Part shown: piece by piece, positions 12,456 to 22,902 of the stretch
Layout: every line of letters begins with the position of its first letter
How positions within the stretch are numbered: position 1 is the stretch's first letter
Source of the DNA: Deinococcus sp. KSM4-11
GTDB lineage: Bacteria > Deinococcota > Deinococci > Deinococcales > Deinococcaceae
DNA length: 64,000 nt
Assembly (NCBI RefSeq): GCF_004801415.1
Contig: NZ_SSNX01000001.1
Span: 248,001 to 312,000 of the forward strand
Direction of reading: 5' to 3'
Translations under genes and position numbers: made by a program
The notes under the pieces: model-generated
Database searches by the model: none
The model's input: the letters and a program-made list of their open reading frames with translations, nothing else
Told to the model about the DNA's origin: nothing

Positions 12456-12486
12456 GTATCATCCCGACGGATCTGAACCGATTCAG
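12456..12486 (+). promoter_or_regulatory. Possible -10 box and LacI-type operator before the beta-glucosidase gene
   Basis: A TATCAT -10-like box near 12457 is followed by CTGAACCGATTCAG at 12473-12486. Its 5-bp arms CTGAA/TTCAG flank a central CG step, giving the TGAAnCGnTTCA pattern of LacI/GalR operators. The sequence differs from the TAGCGCTA operators at 6.6-6.7 kb, so a second repressor could act here. No clear -35 was found. Confidence 0.45.
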
Positions 12487-12528
12487 TCTGCAGCGATCGA
12501 CCCTGCACCCTGTCCCGAGGTACTCCGC

Positions 12529-15021
12529 ATGACCGACACCCCGAACACCCCCGCCCCGGCCGTCGATCTCGACGCGCTGCTCGACCAGCTCACACTGGAC
12601 GAACAGGTGTCCCTGCTGGCCGGCGCGGACTTCTGGCGCACTGTGCCCATCCCGCGCCTGAACATTCCGCCGCTGAAGGTCAGCGACGGCCCGGCCGGCG
12701 TGCGCGGCGGCGGCCCCCTGGTCGGCGGCATGAAGACCGCCGCGTATCCGGTGGGAATCGCCCTGGGCAGCACGTGGAACCCGGCGCTGGTGCGCGAGGT
12801 CGGCGCGTCTCTGGCCAGAGAGGCGCTGGACAAGGGCGCGGGCGTGCTGCTCGCCCCGACCATCAACGTGTTCCGCAGCAGTCTGAACGGCCGCAACTTC
12901 GAGAACTACGCCGAAGACCCCATCCTGACCGGCACGCTCGCCACCGCCTACGTGCATGGCCTCCAGGACAATGGCGTGGCCGCCACGCCCAAGCATTACG
13001 CTGGGAACGAGAGCGAGTACCAGCGCAATTCGATCTCCAGCAACATCCCCGCGCGGGCCATGCGGGAACTGTACCTGCGGCCCTTCGAGATGGTGGTCAA
13101 AGCGGCCCGGCCCTGGGCGATCATGACCGCGTACAACAAGCTGGACGGCACCTTCTGCTCCGAGCACCCCTGGCTGCTCCAGACGGTGCTGCGCGGAGAA
13201 TGGGGCTTCGACGGCCTGGTCATGAGCGACTGGGGCGGCACCCACAGCGCCGGCCCCAGCGTCCGCGCCGGGCTCGACTTGGAGATGCCCGGCCCCGCCC
13301 GCGCCCGCTCCGGCCTGCTGGAGGAAGCGCAGCATGACCCGGCCACCGCTGCCGCCGTGAAGGAACGCGCCCGCGAGGTGCTCAGGCTGATCGAACGCAC
13401 CGGCACCTTCGCAACCCCCCGCGACGTGCGCGACGAGGCCGAGAAGGACACCGAGTACCCGGACACCCGCGCCCTGATCCGCCGCGCCGGGGCCGAGGGC
13501 ATGGTGCTGCTGAAAAACACCGGCATCCTGCCGCTCCCGGCGGGCAAGACGATCGCGGTGGTCGGGCCGAACGCGGCGAAGGCCCAGGTCATGGGCGGCG
13601 GCAGCGCCCAGATGAACGCGCACCGCCAGGTCTCCCCGCTGGACGGCCTGCGCGAGGCCCAGGGGGCCGGGTCAATCTCCACCGCCGTCGGCTGTGACAA
13701 CGACAAGTTCCTGCCGGTACCGCAGGTGCCGGTGCAGATCGAGTACCGCGCGCAGGACGGCGGGGACGTGATTGCCCGCGAGGAGAAGGGACAGGCGGAG
13801 GTCATGTGGTTCTCGTACCCCGAGGGCGTGAACCCCATGGAGTTCCACGGCACGCTCACGCTGACCGTGCAGGCCCCACAGGACGCCGAATACGAGTTCA
13901 GCCTGGCCAGCGCGGGCCTGAGCCGCCTGACGGTGGACGGCCAGGAGGTGGTGGACAACTGGACGGCGTGGACGCAGGGCGAGACCTACTTCGGCTTCGG
14001 CTCGGACGAGGTGCGCGGGCGCCGCACCCTGAGTGCCGGTGCCCACCAGCTCAGAGTTGAGTACGCCACCAAGCCGGCGGGCGAGGGCGTGCTGTTCGCG
14101 GGCTTCAACGCCGTGCGCGTGGGCTTCCGGGCAGAGCCGGACGCGGACAGCGTGTCCCAGGCCGCCGCTCTGGCCGCGCAGGCCGACTACGCCGTGGTGT
14201 GCATCGGCACCAACGGCGACTGGGAGACCGAGGGCGTCGACCGCTGGGGCCTGGATCTGCCGGGTCGCCAGAACGAGCTGGTGGAGGCCGTGCTGGCGGC
14301 CAATCCCAACACCATCGTGCTGCTCCAGACGGGCGGACCGGTCACCATGCCGTGGCTGGGCGGCGTACCCGCCGTGCTCCAGGCGTGGTTCCCCGGTCAG
14401 GAAGCCGGGCACGCCATCGCGGACGTGCTGTATGGACGCGCGGAACCCGGCGGCCGCCTGCCCCAGACCTTCCCCATGAGCCTCAAGGACGACCCCACGC
14501 ACCCTCTGAACCCGGACGTGCAGTATCCGGGCGAAGGCGGACGCGTGGAGTACCTGGAGGGCCTGTACACCGGGTACCGTCACGTGGATCAGTCGGGCCT
14601 CGCTCCGCTGTTCCCCTTCGGCTTCGGGCTGAGCTACACGACCTTCGACGTGTCGAATCCTCGGCTCAGCGCCGCGACCATCGGAGCGGGGGAGAGCGTG
14701 ACCGCCAGCGTGCAGGTGAAGAACACCGGTTCCCGCGCCGGCAGTACGGTCGTGCAGCTGTACGTGCATGACCGGGTCAGCCGGCTCGACCGCCCCGCGA
14801 AGGAACTCAAGGCCTACGCCAAGGTTCAGCTCGCGCCCGGCCAGATCGAAACCGTCACCCTGCCTCTGGGCATGCGCGACCTCGCCTACTATGACGACGC
14901 CGCGCACGCCTGGATCGCGGAGGCCGGCGACTTCGACGTCTTGATCGGGCAGAGCAGCGCCGACCTGCCCCACACCCTCCGCCTCTCGCTCAGCACCGAC
15001 TGGAAGGAACCCACGTCATGA
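12529..15021 (+). CDS. Glycoside hydrolase family 3 beta-glucosidase with PA14 domain
   Basis: An 830-residue enzyme without an obvious signal peptide, so probably cytoplasmic. The N-terminal barrel includes KVSDGPAGVRGGG and TPKHYAGNESEYQR, with the catalytic nucleophile Asp at about residue 234 in GLVMSDWGGTH. A PA14-like insert (about 430-540) contains FSLASAGLSRLTVDGQEV. The second GH3 domain carries ADYAVVCIGTNGDWETEGVD, and a fibronectin-III-like tail ends the protein. Family members hydrolyse beta-glucosides with retention of configuration. The ATG at 12529 follows CGAGG. Its stop overlaps the next start by ATGA, tying it to the isomerase-like gene. Confidence 0.93.
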   Translation: MTDTPNTPAPAVDLDALLDQLTLDEQVSLLAGADFWRTVPIPRLNIPPLKVSDGPAGVRGGGPLVGGMKTAAYPVGIALGSTWNPALVREVGASLAREALDKGAGVLLAPTINVFRSSLNGRNFENYAEDPILTGTLATAYVHGLQDNGVAATPKHYAGNESEYQRNSISSNIPARAMRELYLRPFEMVVKAARPWAIMTAYNKLDGTFCSEHPWLLQTVLRGEWGFDGLVMSDWGGTHSAGPSVRAGLDLEMPGPARARSGLLEEAQHDPATAAAVKERAREVLRLIERTGTFATPRDVRDEAEKDTEYPDTRALIRRAGAEGMVLLKNTGILPLPAGKTIAVVGPNAAKAQVMGGGSAQMNAHRQVSPLDGLREAQGAGSISTAVGCDNDKFLPVPQVPVQIEYRAQDGGDVIAREEKGQAEVMWFSYPEGVNPMEFHGTLTLTVQAPQDAEYEFSLASAGLSRLTVDGQEVVDNWTAWTQGETYFGFGSDEVRGRRTLSAGAHQLRVEYATKPAGEGVLFAGFNAVRVGFRAEPDADSVSQAAALAAQADYAVVCIGTNGDWETEGVDRWGLDLPGRQNELVEAVLAANPNTIVLLQTGGPVTMPWLGGVPAVLQAWFPGQEAGHAIADVLYGRAEPGGRLPQTFPMSLKDDPTHPLNPDVQYPGEGGRVEYLEGLYTGYRHVDQSGLAPLFPFGFGLSYTTFDVSNPRLSAATIGAGESVTASVQVKNTGSRAGSTVVQLYVHDRVSRLDRPAKELKAYAKVQLAPGQIETVTLPLGMRDLAYYDDAAHAWIAEAGDFDVLIGQSSADLPHTLRLSLSTDWKEPTS

Positions 15022-15818
15022 CCCCAGGAACCCTCTCTGTTCAGCTCTACACTTTCCGTGACGCCTACGCCGCCGATGCGGAGGGCACCATCGCCCGCAT
15101 CGCCGGGCTGGGCTTCAAGTACATCGAACCCTTCGGCATCGGCAACCACGGCCTGAGCAATGCCGACAAGGTCGCGGGCGCGCAGAAGCTCCGGGCGCTG
15201 CTGGACGCCAACGGCATCCAGGCCCCCACCGCGCACACGGCCGCCCCGATGGGTGAGAACGCCGACGCCGTCCTCGACGCGATCCAGGCCCTGGGCACCA
15301 CGCTGCCGGTGATTTCCTGGCCGGGCGAGGTGCCGGGCTTCGAGCGCAATGTGATGGACACCCAGGATGGCACGGAGCGCTTCGCAGACGCGCTGAACGA
15401 GGCGTCCCGCCACGCCCAGTCGCGTGGCCTGAGCCTCGGGTACCACAACCACTGGTGGGAGTGGGAGCAGTTCGGCGGGCAGTACGCCTACGACCTGCTG
15501 CTCGCGCGCCTGGATCCGGCCGTGTTCCTGGAAATCGACACGTACTGGGCCCACACCGGCGGGCAGGACATGCCGGCCCTGATCCGGCGCCTGGGAGACC
15601 GCGTGAAGGCCCTGCACCTCAAGGACGGCCCCGCCACGCCCGAGGCCGACCAGACGCCCCTGGGCACCGGCCAGGTCGATTACGCTGCCGCCGTCGCCGC
15701 CGCTCCGTCCGTCCGCTGGCACGTGCTGGAGATGGATCGCACGGCCGGTGACGTCTTCGCCGAAGTGGGCCAGAGCGCCCAGAAACTCATTCAGGAGGGC
15801 CTCTCCACATGGCAGTAA
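15018..15818 (+). CDS. Sugar phosphate isomerase/epimerase family (AP_endonuc_2 barrel) protein
   Basis: A 266-residue TIM-barrel protein starting SVQLYTFRDAYAADAEGTIA. Likely metal ligands lie in LGYHNHWWEW, FLEIDTYWAHTGG (Glu/Asp) and KALHLKDG. This fold includes hydroxypyruvate isomerase, inosose dehydratase (IolE) and the lyases that cleave 3-keto-glycosides. It is translationally coupled to the GH3 gene before it (ATGA) and to the oxidoreductase after it (10-bp overlap), which argues that these three act in one pathway. The exact reaction is unknown. Confidence 0.85.
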   Translation: MTPGTLSVQLYTFRDAYAADAEGTIARIAGLGFKYIEPFGIGNHGLSNADKVAGAQKLRALLDANGIQAPTAHTAAPMGENADAVLDAIQALGTTLPVISWPGEVPGFERNVMDTQDGTERFADALNEASRHAQSRGLSLGYHNHWWEWEQFGGQYAYDLLLARLDPAVFLEIDTYWAHTGGQDMPALIRRLGDRVKALHLKDGPATPEADQTPLGTGQVDYAAAVAAAPSVRWHVLEMDRTAGDVFAEVGQSAQKLIQEGLSTWQ

Positions 15819-16921
15819 CCCCGCAAGTGATCGGCATTATCGGAACCGGGAACATCAGCGCCGCCTATCTCAAGATCGCCCGAGACCTGAACCTCTTCAG
15901 GGTGAAAGCGGTTTCGGATATGGACGCCGCCCGCGCCGCCAGCGTGGCCGCCGAGTACGGCATCCAGGCCATGACGCTCGACGAGTTGCTGGCCGACCCG
16001 GAGATCGTGGCGGTCGTGAACCTCACGCCGCCCGGCGCGCACGCTGCCGTGTCTCTGGCCGCCCTGAACGCCGGGAAGCACGTGTACTCCGAAAAACCCC
16101 TGGCTGTGGAGCGCGAGGACGGGCAGGCCATCATGGATCTGGCCAAGGCCAAGGGCCTGCGGGTCGGCTGCGCGCCGGACACCGTGCTCGGCGCGGGTAT
16201 CCAGACGGCCCGTGAGGTCATCGACGCCGGACGCATCGGGCGGCCCGTCTCTGCCACCGCGTTCTTCATGGGCAGCGGTCCGGAATCCTGGCATCCCAAC
16301 CCGGACTTCTTCTACCAGCCCGGCGCCGGCCCACTGTTTGACATGGGGCCGTACTACCTGACCGCGCTGGTGACGCTGCTCGGCGGCGTGCAGAAGGTCA
16401 GCGCCACGGCCACCAAGGCCTTCGAGCAGCGGCCCATCACCAGCCAGCCGCGCGCCGGCGAGTTCATCACCGTGAACACGCCCACGCATGTCGCCGCGAA
16501 CCTCACGCTGGACGGCGGCGCCGTCGCCACGCTGATCACCTCCTTCGACGTGCCCGGCAGCGAGGTGCCGCGCATCGAGATCCACGGTACGACCGGCACC
16601 CTCAGCGTGCCCGACCCGAACACCTTCGGCGGCCCCCTCAAGATCCGCATGAACGGCGAGAAGGAATGGACGGAGATCCCCCTCACGCGGCCCTTCGCCG
16701 AGAACTCGCGCGGCATCGGCCTGGCGGACATGCTCAACGCCCAGGCGACGGGTGGCGCGCACCGGGCCAGCGGTGACCTCGCCTTTCACGTGCTGGACGT
16801 CATGCACACCATCCTCGAATCCGCCGAGGCCGAACGGACCCTGACGCCCCGCACACATGTGGAGCGGCCCGCCGGACTGGACGTCCAGCCCGTGTGGTAC
16901 ACGGCGCCCCAGTCCGTCTGA
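15809..16921 (+). CDS. Gfo/Idh/MocA-family NAD(P)-dependent oxidoreductase
   Basis: A 370-residue dehydrogenase. The N-terminal Rossmann domain has IGIIGTGNISAAYLKIA and the conserved SEKPLAVEREDGQ (EKP lysine) at about residue 94. The C-terminal alpha/beta domain has the GPLFDMGPYYLTALVTLLGG motif, where Asp and the following residues help form the active site. Family members oxidise sugar or inositol hydroxyls, often at C3. CAGGAGG lies before the start. It overlaps the isomerase-like gene upstream and is followed by a hairpin. Confidence 0.88.
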   Translation: MAVTPQVIGIIGTGNISAAYLKIARDLNLFRVKAVSDMDAARAASVAAEYGIQAMTLDELLADPEIVAVVNLTPPGAHAAVSLAALNAGKHVYSEKPLAVEREDGQAIMDLAKAKGLRVGCAPDTVLGAGIQTAREVIDAGRIGRPVSATAFFMGSGPESWHPNPDFFYQPGAGPLFDMGPYYLTALVTLLGGVQKVSATATKAFEQRPITSQPRAGEFITVNTPTHVAANLTLDGGAVATLITSFDVPGSEVPRIEIHGTTGTLSVPDPNTFGGPLKIRMNGEKEWTEIPLTRPFAENSRGIGLADMLNAQATGGAHRASGDLAFHVLDVMHTILESAEAERTLTPRTHVERPAGLDVQPVWYTAPQSV

Positions 16922-16942
16922 AGCTGCCGCAGGCTTGACTCG

Positions 16943-16965
16943 ACCGGGGGGTTTTGCTCCCCGGT
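16943..16965 (+). terminator. Hairpin between the two dehydrogenase/isomerase pairs
   Basis: ACCGGGG at 16943-16949 pairs with CCCCGGT at 16959-16965, followed by TTATCC. The U-run is weak, so it may only partly terminate transcription between the first and second enzyme pair. Confidence 0.45.
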
Positions 16966-17010
16966 TTATCCTGAAGCCCGACCCCATCCCCGAGCCCCCA
17001 GGAGGTACAC

Positions 17011-18015
17011 ATGCCCCGTCCCGTTACCCTGTTCACCGGCCAGTGGGCCGACCTGCCGTTAACCGAACTCGCGCCCCTGGCAAAGAAGATGGGCTACGAC
17101 GGCCTGGAACTCGCCTGCTGGGGCGACCACTTCGACGTGCAGGCCGCCCTGAAAGACGACGACTACGTGAAGCAGAAGCGTGAACTGCTCGACTCGCACG
17201 GTCTGGAGTGCCTCGCGATCAGCAACCACCTCGTGGGGCAGGCCGTGTGCGATCCCATCGACGCCCGGCACCAATCCATCGTGCCCGCGCACGTGTGGGG
17301 CGATGGTGACCCTGAGGGGGTGCGCCAGCGCGCCGCACAGGAGATCATCGACACCGGCCACGCCGCCGCGAAATTTGGCGTGAAGACCGTCAACGGCTTC
17401 ACCGGCTCCAGCGTGTGGCACAGCCTGTATGCCTTCCCGCCCACCGATCAGGCGTACTGGAACGCGGGCTTCGAGGACTTCGCCCGCCGCTGGACGCCCA
17501 TCCTCGATGCCTTCGACGCGGACGACATCAACTTCGCGCTGGAGGTTCACCCGACCGAGATCGCCTTCGACCTTGCCACGTCGCAGCGTGCCCTAGACGC
17601 TGTGAACGGGCACAAGCGCTTCGGCTTCAATTACGACCCCAGCCACCTCGGGTACCAGCACGTGGATTACGTGCGCTTTATCCGCACCTTCGCCGACCGG
17701 ATCTTCCACGTGCACATGAAGGACGTGTGGTGGGGCCACGGCAGCGGTGAGGTGGGCGTGTTCGGCGGCCACACCGACTTCGGGGATGCCCGGCGCTACT
17801 GGGACTTCCGATCTGTCGGGCGCGGCGACATCCGCTTCGAGGATGTGATCGTTGCCCTGAACGACATCGGTTACAGCGGGCCGCTGAGCATCGAGTGGGA
17901 GGACTCGCGGATGGATCGTGTCCACGGCGCGACCGAGAGCGCTGCCTATGTCCGCAAGCTCGATTTCCCCGGTTCAAACGTGGCCTTCGACGCCGCGTTC
18001 GCGAAGGACAAGTAA
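17011..18015 (+). CDS. Sugar phosphate isomerase/epimerase family (AP_endonuc_2 barrel) protein
   Basis: A 334-residue TIM-barrel protein. It begins [20 protein letters not shown] and shows [11 protein letters not shown] (metal-binding Glu), [13 protein letters not shown] (Asp/His), [12 protein letters not shown] (His) and [11 protein letters not shown] (Glu), consistent with a divalent-metal site of the IolE/xylose-isomerase type. It is longer than the paralogue at 15018 and clearly distinct from it. CAGGAGG precedes the start. The stop shares one base with the next start (TAATG), so it is coupled to the second oxidoreductase. Confidence 0.87.
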   Translation: MPRPVTLFTGQWADLPLTELAPLAKKMGYDGLELACWGDHFDVQAALKDDDYVKQKRELLDSHGLECLAISNHLVGQAVCDPIDARHQSIVPAHVWGDGDPEGVRQRAAQEIIDTGHAAAKFGVKTVNGFTGSSVWHSLYAFPPTDQAYWNAGFEDFARRWTPILDAFDADDINFALEVHPTEIAFDLATSQRALDAVNGHKRFGFNYDPSHLGYQHVDYVRFIRTFADRIFHVHMKDVWWGHGSGEVGVFGGHTDFGDARRYWDFRSVGRGDIRFEDVIVALNDIGYSGPLSIEWEDSRMDRVHGATESAAYVRKLDFPGSNVAFDAAFAKDK

Positions 18016-19184
18016 TGCCGCGGCCCCTGAAACTCGGCATGGTCGGCGGCGGACAGGGCGCGTTCATCGGCGGCGTTCACCGCACGGCGGCCCGGCTGGA
18101 CGGCCAGTACGAACTCGTCGCGGGCGCGCTGTCCAGCACGCCTGAGAAGGCGCTGGCGTCCGGCCGTGACCTGGGCCTGCCGGAAGACCGGAGTTACCCG
18201 AGCTGGGAAGCCATGCTGGAGGGCGAACTCGCCCGGCCGCAGGGCGACCGGATCGACGCGGTGAGCATCGTCACGCCCAACCACATGCACTACCCGGTGG
18301 CGCGGGCCTTCGCCGCGGCCGGGATTCACGTCATCTGCGACAAGCCGCTGGTACATACGAGTGAACAGGCCACCGACCTGCTGAACGTCGTGAAGGAGAG
18401 CGGCGTGGTCTTCGCGGTGACCTACAACTACACGGGCTATCCCCTGATCCGCCACGCCCGCGACATGATCCGCGCCGGGACGCTGGGCGAGATCCGCAAG
18501 GTGGTCGTCGAGTACCACCAGGGCTGGCTGGCCACGAACCTCGAAGCGCAGGACAGCAAGCAGGCCGACTGGCGCACCGATCCGGCCCGCAGCGGCATGG
18601 CGGGCGCGGTCGGCGACATCGGCTCGCACGCCGAGAACCTGGCGGCCACGGTCACCGGCCTGGAACTGGAGTCCATCTGCGCCGACCTGACCACCTTCGT
18701 TCCCGGCCGCCGTCTCGATGACGATGGCAGCGTTCTCCTGCGTTTTCAGGGCGGGGCACGTGGGGTGCTGCTGTGCTCTCAGGTCGAGGTCGGCGAGGAG
18801 AATGACCTGCGCCTGCGCGTGTACGGCACGCAGGGCGGCCTGAGCTGGAGCCAGGAGAACCCCAACCGCATGGAGTACACGCCGCTGGACGGCCCCCGGC
18901 AGGTGCTGACGCGCGGCCAGGGCTACCTGAGTCCCGCCGCGCAGGCCGCCACACGCATTCCCAGCGGCCACCCCGAGGCCTTCCTGGAAGCCTTCGCCAA
19001 CGTCTACACCGGCGCCGCCGAAGCCATCCGCGCGAAGCAGGAGGGCCGCGACCCCGATCCGCTGGTCGCCATCTACCCCAGTCTGGAAGACGGCGCACGC
19101 GGCGTGCACTTCATCGAGAAGACTGTGGAGAGCGCCCACAGCGACCAGAAGTGGACGGACGCGCGGTGGAGTGCGCCGGGCTGA
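18015..19184 (+). CDS. Gfo/Idh/MocA-family oxidoreductase
   Basis: A 389-residue dehydrogenase. [19 protein letters not shown] is the nucleotide-binding loop and [19 protein letters not shown] carries the conserved KP lysine at about residue 110. The region [20 protein letters not shown] contains the catalytic-domain Asp-Ile-Gly-Ser-His. This [13 protein letters not shown] subgroup differs from the first dehydrogenase. It forms a coupled pair with the preceding barrel enzyme, and the unit ends at a hairpin at 19201-19232. Substrate unknown, probably a sugar or glycoside. Confidence 0.88.
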   Translation: MPRPLKLGMVGGGQGAFIGGVHRTAARLDGQYELVAGALSSTPEKALASGRDLGLPEDRSYPSWEAMLEGELARPQGDRIDAVSIVTPNHMHYPVARAFAAAGIHVICDKPLVHTSEQATDLLNVVKESGVVFAVTYNYTGYPLIRHARDMIRAGTLGEIRKVVVEYHQGWLATNLEAQDSKQADWRTDPARSGMAGAVGDIGSHAENLAATVTGLELESICADLTTFVPGRRLDDDGSVLLRFQGGARGVLLCSQVEVGEENDLRLRVYGTQGGLSWSQENPNRMEYTPLDGPRQVLTRGQGYLSPAAQAATRIPSGHPEAFLEAFANVYTGAAEAIRAKQEGRDPDPLVAIYPSLEDGARGVHFIEKTVESAHSDQKWTDARWSAPG

Positions 19185-19200
19185 CCTGCAGGAAAGTCCC

Positions 19201-19232
19201 TCGACCCCGCGGCCTCACGCCGGCGGGGTCGA
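19201..19232. terminator. Convergent terminator between the glycoside locus and the racemase operon
   Basis: TCGACCCCGC at 19201-19210 pairs exactly with GCGGGGTCGA at 19223-19232. A T-rich stretch follows on the plus strand. The stop codon of the minus-strand racemase gene lies inside the loop, so one hairpin can serve both directions. Confidence 0.65.
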
Positions 19233-19928
19233 TTCTTCTTCGAGCATCCACTGGACGGCGGCCTCGACATGAATGCGCGTGGTATCGAAGACCGGCACCG
19301 TCACGTCGTCCTGGCCGACCAGCAGCATGATCTCCGTGCAGCCGAGGATGATGGCCTGTGCGCCACGCTGCACCAGCCCGGCCATGATCCGGCGGTAGGT
19401 CGCGCGCGACGCCGGGCGGACGTCGTTTTTACACAGCTCGTCGAAAATGATCCGGTGGGTTTCGGCCCGCTCGTCGGCCTCCGGCACCATGACGCCCAGT
19501 CCGTAGTTCTCCTCCAGTCGCCCCGTGTAGAAGGCCTGCTCCATCGTGAAGGCGGTCGCCAGCAGGCCCACGCGGGTCAGGCCCGCCGCACGGATGCGCT
19601 CGCCGGTGGCGTCCGCGATGTGCAGCAGCGGAATGTCGACCGCCGTCTGAATGGTGTCGGCCACGCGGTGCATGGTGTTCGTGGCGATGATCAGGCCCTG
19701 TGCCCCGACCCGCTCCAGCCCGCGTGCGGCATCGGCCAGCAGGGCGCCGGCGGCGTCCCACTCGCCCGTCCGTTGCAGGATCGCCACCTCCTCGAAATCC
19801 ACCGAGTGCAGCAGCAGCCGCGCCGAATGCAGGCCGCCCTGCTGGGCCGCCACCTCCTCGTTCAGCAGGCGGTAGTACTCGGCCGTGCTCGTCCAGCTCA
19901 TGCCTCCGAGGATGCCCAGCAGCTTCAC
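19215..19928 (-). CDS. Aspartate/glutamate racemase family protein
   Basis: A 237-residue member of the Asp/Glu/hydantoin racemase superfamily. KLLGILGGMSWTSTAEYYR is the typical N-terminus. The two catalytic-cysteine positions differ: the first is IIATNTMHR, where a Thr replaces the usual Cys; the second is QAIILGCTEIMLLV and keeps Cys. That pattern is common in the RacX/YgeA-like group, whose members may racemise other amino acids. The start is GTG, overlapping the preceding stop (GTGA), with a strong GAGGAGG before it. It is the last gene of a four-gene operon. Confidence 0.85.
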   Translation of the reverse strand: MKLLGILGGMSWTSTAEYYRLLNEEVAAQQGGLHSARLLLHSVDFEEVAILQRTGEWDAAGALLADAARGLERVGAQGLIIATNTMHRVADTIQTAVDIPLLHIADATGERIRAAGLTRVGLLATAFTMEQAFYTGRLEENYGLGVMVPEADERAETHRIIFDELCKNDVRPASRATYRRIMAGLVQRGAQAIILGCTEIMLLVGQDDVTVPVFDTTRIHVEAAVQWMLEEESTPPA

Positions 19929-20281
19929 AGATTCCTCCTCGGCTTCATGGATTCCAGCCGCCAGGGCACCAGACGTTCCAGCAGCTCCACCAGTGCCGCC
20001 TCCATGAATTCGTAGTCATCGGGAATGCCAAGCGTCAGGATCCGGTCGTCCGGCAAGGCTCCCCGGAATCGCTGGCGCAGGATGTCCCGGTGCCGTTTCT
20101 CCATGCACATGGCCACGTCCGCCCAGTCCAGCAGGTCACGGCTGACCGGCGTTTCCGCGTCCCGGTTCGTCCCCGCCGACGTGACCTCCCAGCCATCCAC
20201 GCTCCGAAAGACCGCCTCGGCTGTAGGACTGCGGAGTTTGTTCTGCGCGCAGACGAACACCACCCGCAGAGGCCGGGTCAA
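19925..20281 (-). CDS. Low-molecular-weight protein tyrosine phosphatase family protein
   Basis: A 118-residue protein. VVFVCAQNKLRSPTAEAVF holds the CX5R(S) phosphate-binding loop, and ILTLGIPDDYEFME carries a candidate general-acid Asp. It is shorter than classical LMW-PTPs (about 150 residues), as in the annotated short family. Substrate unknown. It starts with TTG, overlapping the previous stop (TTGA), and ends overlapping the racemase start. Confidence 0.75.
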   Translation of the reverse strand: MTRPLRVVFVCAQNKLRSPTAEAVFRSVDGWEVTSAGTNRDAETPVSRDLLDWADVAMCMEKRHRDILRQRFRGALPDDRILTLGIPDDYEFMEAALVELLERLVPWRLESMKPRRNL

Positions 20282-20571
20282 GGCAACACCTGCGTGAAGT
20301 GCTCCACGGTCGGAAACGGATCATAGAAGTGGTGCAGCAATGTCCTCCACTCCTGATACCCCGCACTGCCCCGGAAGCCGACCGTGTGATCTTCCAGCGT
20401 CTGCCACCACACCAGCAGCACGTACTTGTGGTCATCCTCCACACACCGCTGAAGCTCGTGCCGAATATAGCCCTTCATGCCCGCAATGATGCCCTGAGCC
20501 TGAGCGAACGCGGCCTCGAAGTCGGCCGTCTGTCCGGCTCGGATCTGGAGCATGGCGAGTTCGAGAATCAA
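20278..20571 (-). CDS. Antibiotic biosynthesis monooxygenase (ABM) domain protein
   Basis: A 97-residue single ABM ferredoxin-like domain: ILELAMLQIRAGQTADFEAAF, IIAGMKGYIRHELQRCVED and KYVLLVWWQTLEDHTVGFRGS. Family members are small dimeric oxygenases or heme/quinone-handling proteins, but many have no known role. I prefer the TTG start at 20571 because it overlaps the upstream stop (TTGA) and includes the conserved first beta strand. An alternative ATG lies at 20553. Confidence 0.8.
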   Translation of the reverse strand: MILELAMLQIRAGQTADFEAAFAQAQGIIAGMKGYIRHELQRCVEDDHKYVLLVWWQTLEDHTVGFRGSAGYQEWRTLLHHFYDPFPTVEHFTQVLP

Positions 20572-21128
20572 GGAACGTCCTTACGGACGCAGATCATCAG
20601 TCCAGTAGCGCAGTCGAGTGCAGCGCAGTGGAGGTCAGGTCGAGTGTTCAGGTTGGCCCGGAGCGCGTCGACCGTCTCCTGATGTCCATCTGGCCAATTT
20701 GGCTGGGGGACCAGATCGTCAATGACATAGATGCCACCCGGCCCGAGGAGGGCAAGTGCTTCGTCCAACAGCCAGAACTTGCCGGGCCACGTGTCCGCGA
20801 AGATCAGATCGAACTTCTGCCCGTGGTGGGCATGAATCCAGGCCGTGCCGTCCTGCACGGTGAAGGTTACGCGGGCGTCCTGAGCCACCGCGGATTGAGC
20901 GGCGGCGCTGAGCGTCACGTCCAGTTCCACCGTTTCCAGCGTGGCCTCCGTGTCCATCCCGGCCAGCAGGTGCGCGGTACCGAAGCCCAGGCCAGTGCCG
21001 AGCTCCAGAATCCGGCCGCGTGGCTTGCTGGCGGCCAGCGTGCGGAGCAGCGAGCCGGTGACCGCATCGCAACTGGCGTCGAACCCGAGCTGGACGGCCA
21101 TCTGACGAAAAGGGGCGGTGTCGATCAT
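20568..21128 (-). CDS. SAM-dependent methyltransferase
   Basis: A 186-residue class I methyltransferase. RGRILELGTGLGFGTAHLLAG is the SAM-binding motif I, LETVELDVTLSAAAQ supplies the acidic residue after strand 2, and FDLIFADTWPGKFWLLDEAL is motif IV-like. The order resembles O-methyltransferases of the class I superfamily (family knowledge), but the acceptor is unknown. The ATG at 21128 follows CAGGAGA. It is the first gene of a four-gene minus-strand operon and lies just below the leuA terminator hairpin. Confidence 0.82.
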   Translation of the reverse strand: MIDTAPFRQMAVQLGFDASCDAVTGSLLRTLAASKPRGRILELGTGLGFGTAHLLAGMDTEATLETVELDVTLSAAAQSAVAQDARVTFTVQDGTAWIHAHHGQKFDLIFADTWPGKFWLLDEALALLGPGGIYVIDDLVPQPNWPDGHQETVDALRANLNTRPDLHCAALDCATGLMICVRKDVP

Positions 21129-21146
21129 CGTCCATCTCCTGCGTTC

Positions 21147-21186
21147 AGGGCGAGGGGTGGGAACCTGCGCTCCCACCCCTCGCCCT
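21147..21186 (-). terminator. Perfect 16-bp hairpin after leuA
   Basis: AGGGCGAGGGGTGGGA at 21147-21162 pairs exactly with its complement at 21171-21186 across an 8-nt loop. It lies between the leuA stop and the next minus-strand gene. No U-run follows, as with the hairpin after lysJ. Confidence 0.65.
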
Positions 21187-21195
21187 GTCATCCAT

Positions 21196-22755
<1,560 letters not shown>

Positions 22756-22794
22756 GTGGGGCTCCTGTGCAGGGTGGGAAAGAAGCGGCAAACG

Positions 22795-22824
22795 AAAAAA
22801 CCCCGGAGGGCGTTCCTCCGGGGG
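22795..22824 (-). terminator. leuA attenuator: terminator hairpin with U-run
   Basis: On the minus strand CCCCGGAGG (22815-22823) pairs with its complement at 22801-22809, and six U residues follow (22800-22795). It lies between the leader-peptide stop and leuA. The 5' arm can instead pair with the leader-coding region, giving antitermination. Confidence 0.85.
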
Positions 22825-22848
22825 TTCAGGCCACGTTCGCTTAGCCGT

Positions 22849-22896
22849 TCACTCCACCGGAGGACGGGTAAGAAGAAGCGAGCCGAAACTGAACAT
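22849..22896 (-). CDS. leuL: leu leader peptide
   Basis: A 15-codon frame reading MFSFGSLLLTRPPVE. It has three consecutive CTT leucine codons, rare in this high-GC genome, followed by a codon run (CGT CCT CCG GTG G) that can pair with the terminator's 5' arm in 10 of 11 positions (leader bases about 22854-22864). Stalling at the Leu codons when charged tRNA-Leu is scarce would leave that antiterminator free. The ATG lies 6 nt after a TACACT box, so the mRNA probably begins at or near the ATG. Confidence 0.85.
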   Translation of the reverse strand: MFSFGSLLLTRPPVE

Positions 22897-22902
22897 GGCC
22901 GG

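Noticed and set aside
16935..16970. Promoter TTGACT with TTTATC before the gene at 17011
   Set aside because: The spacing is about 24 bp, too long for a sigma-70-type promoter. The sequence is better read as part of a hairpin.
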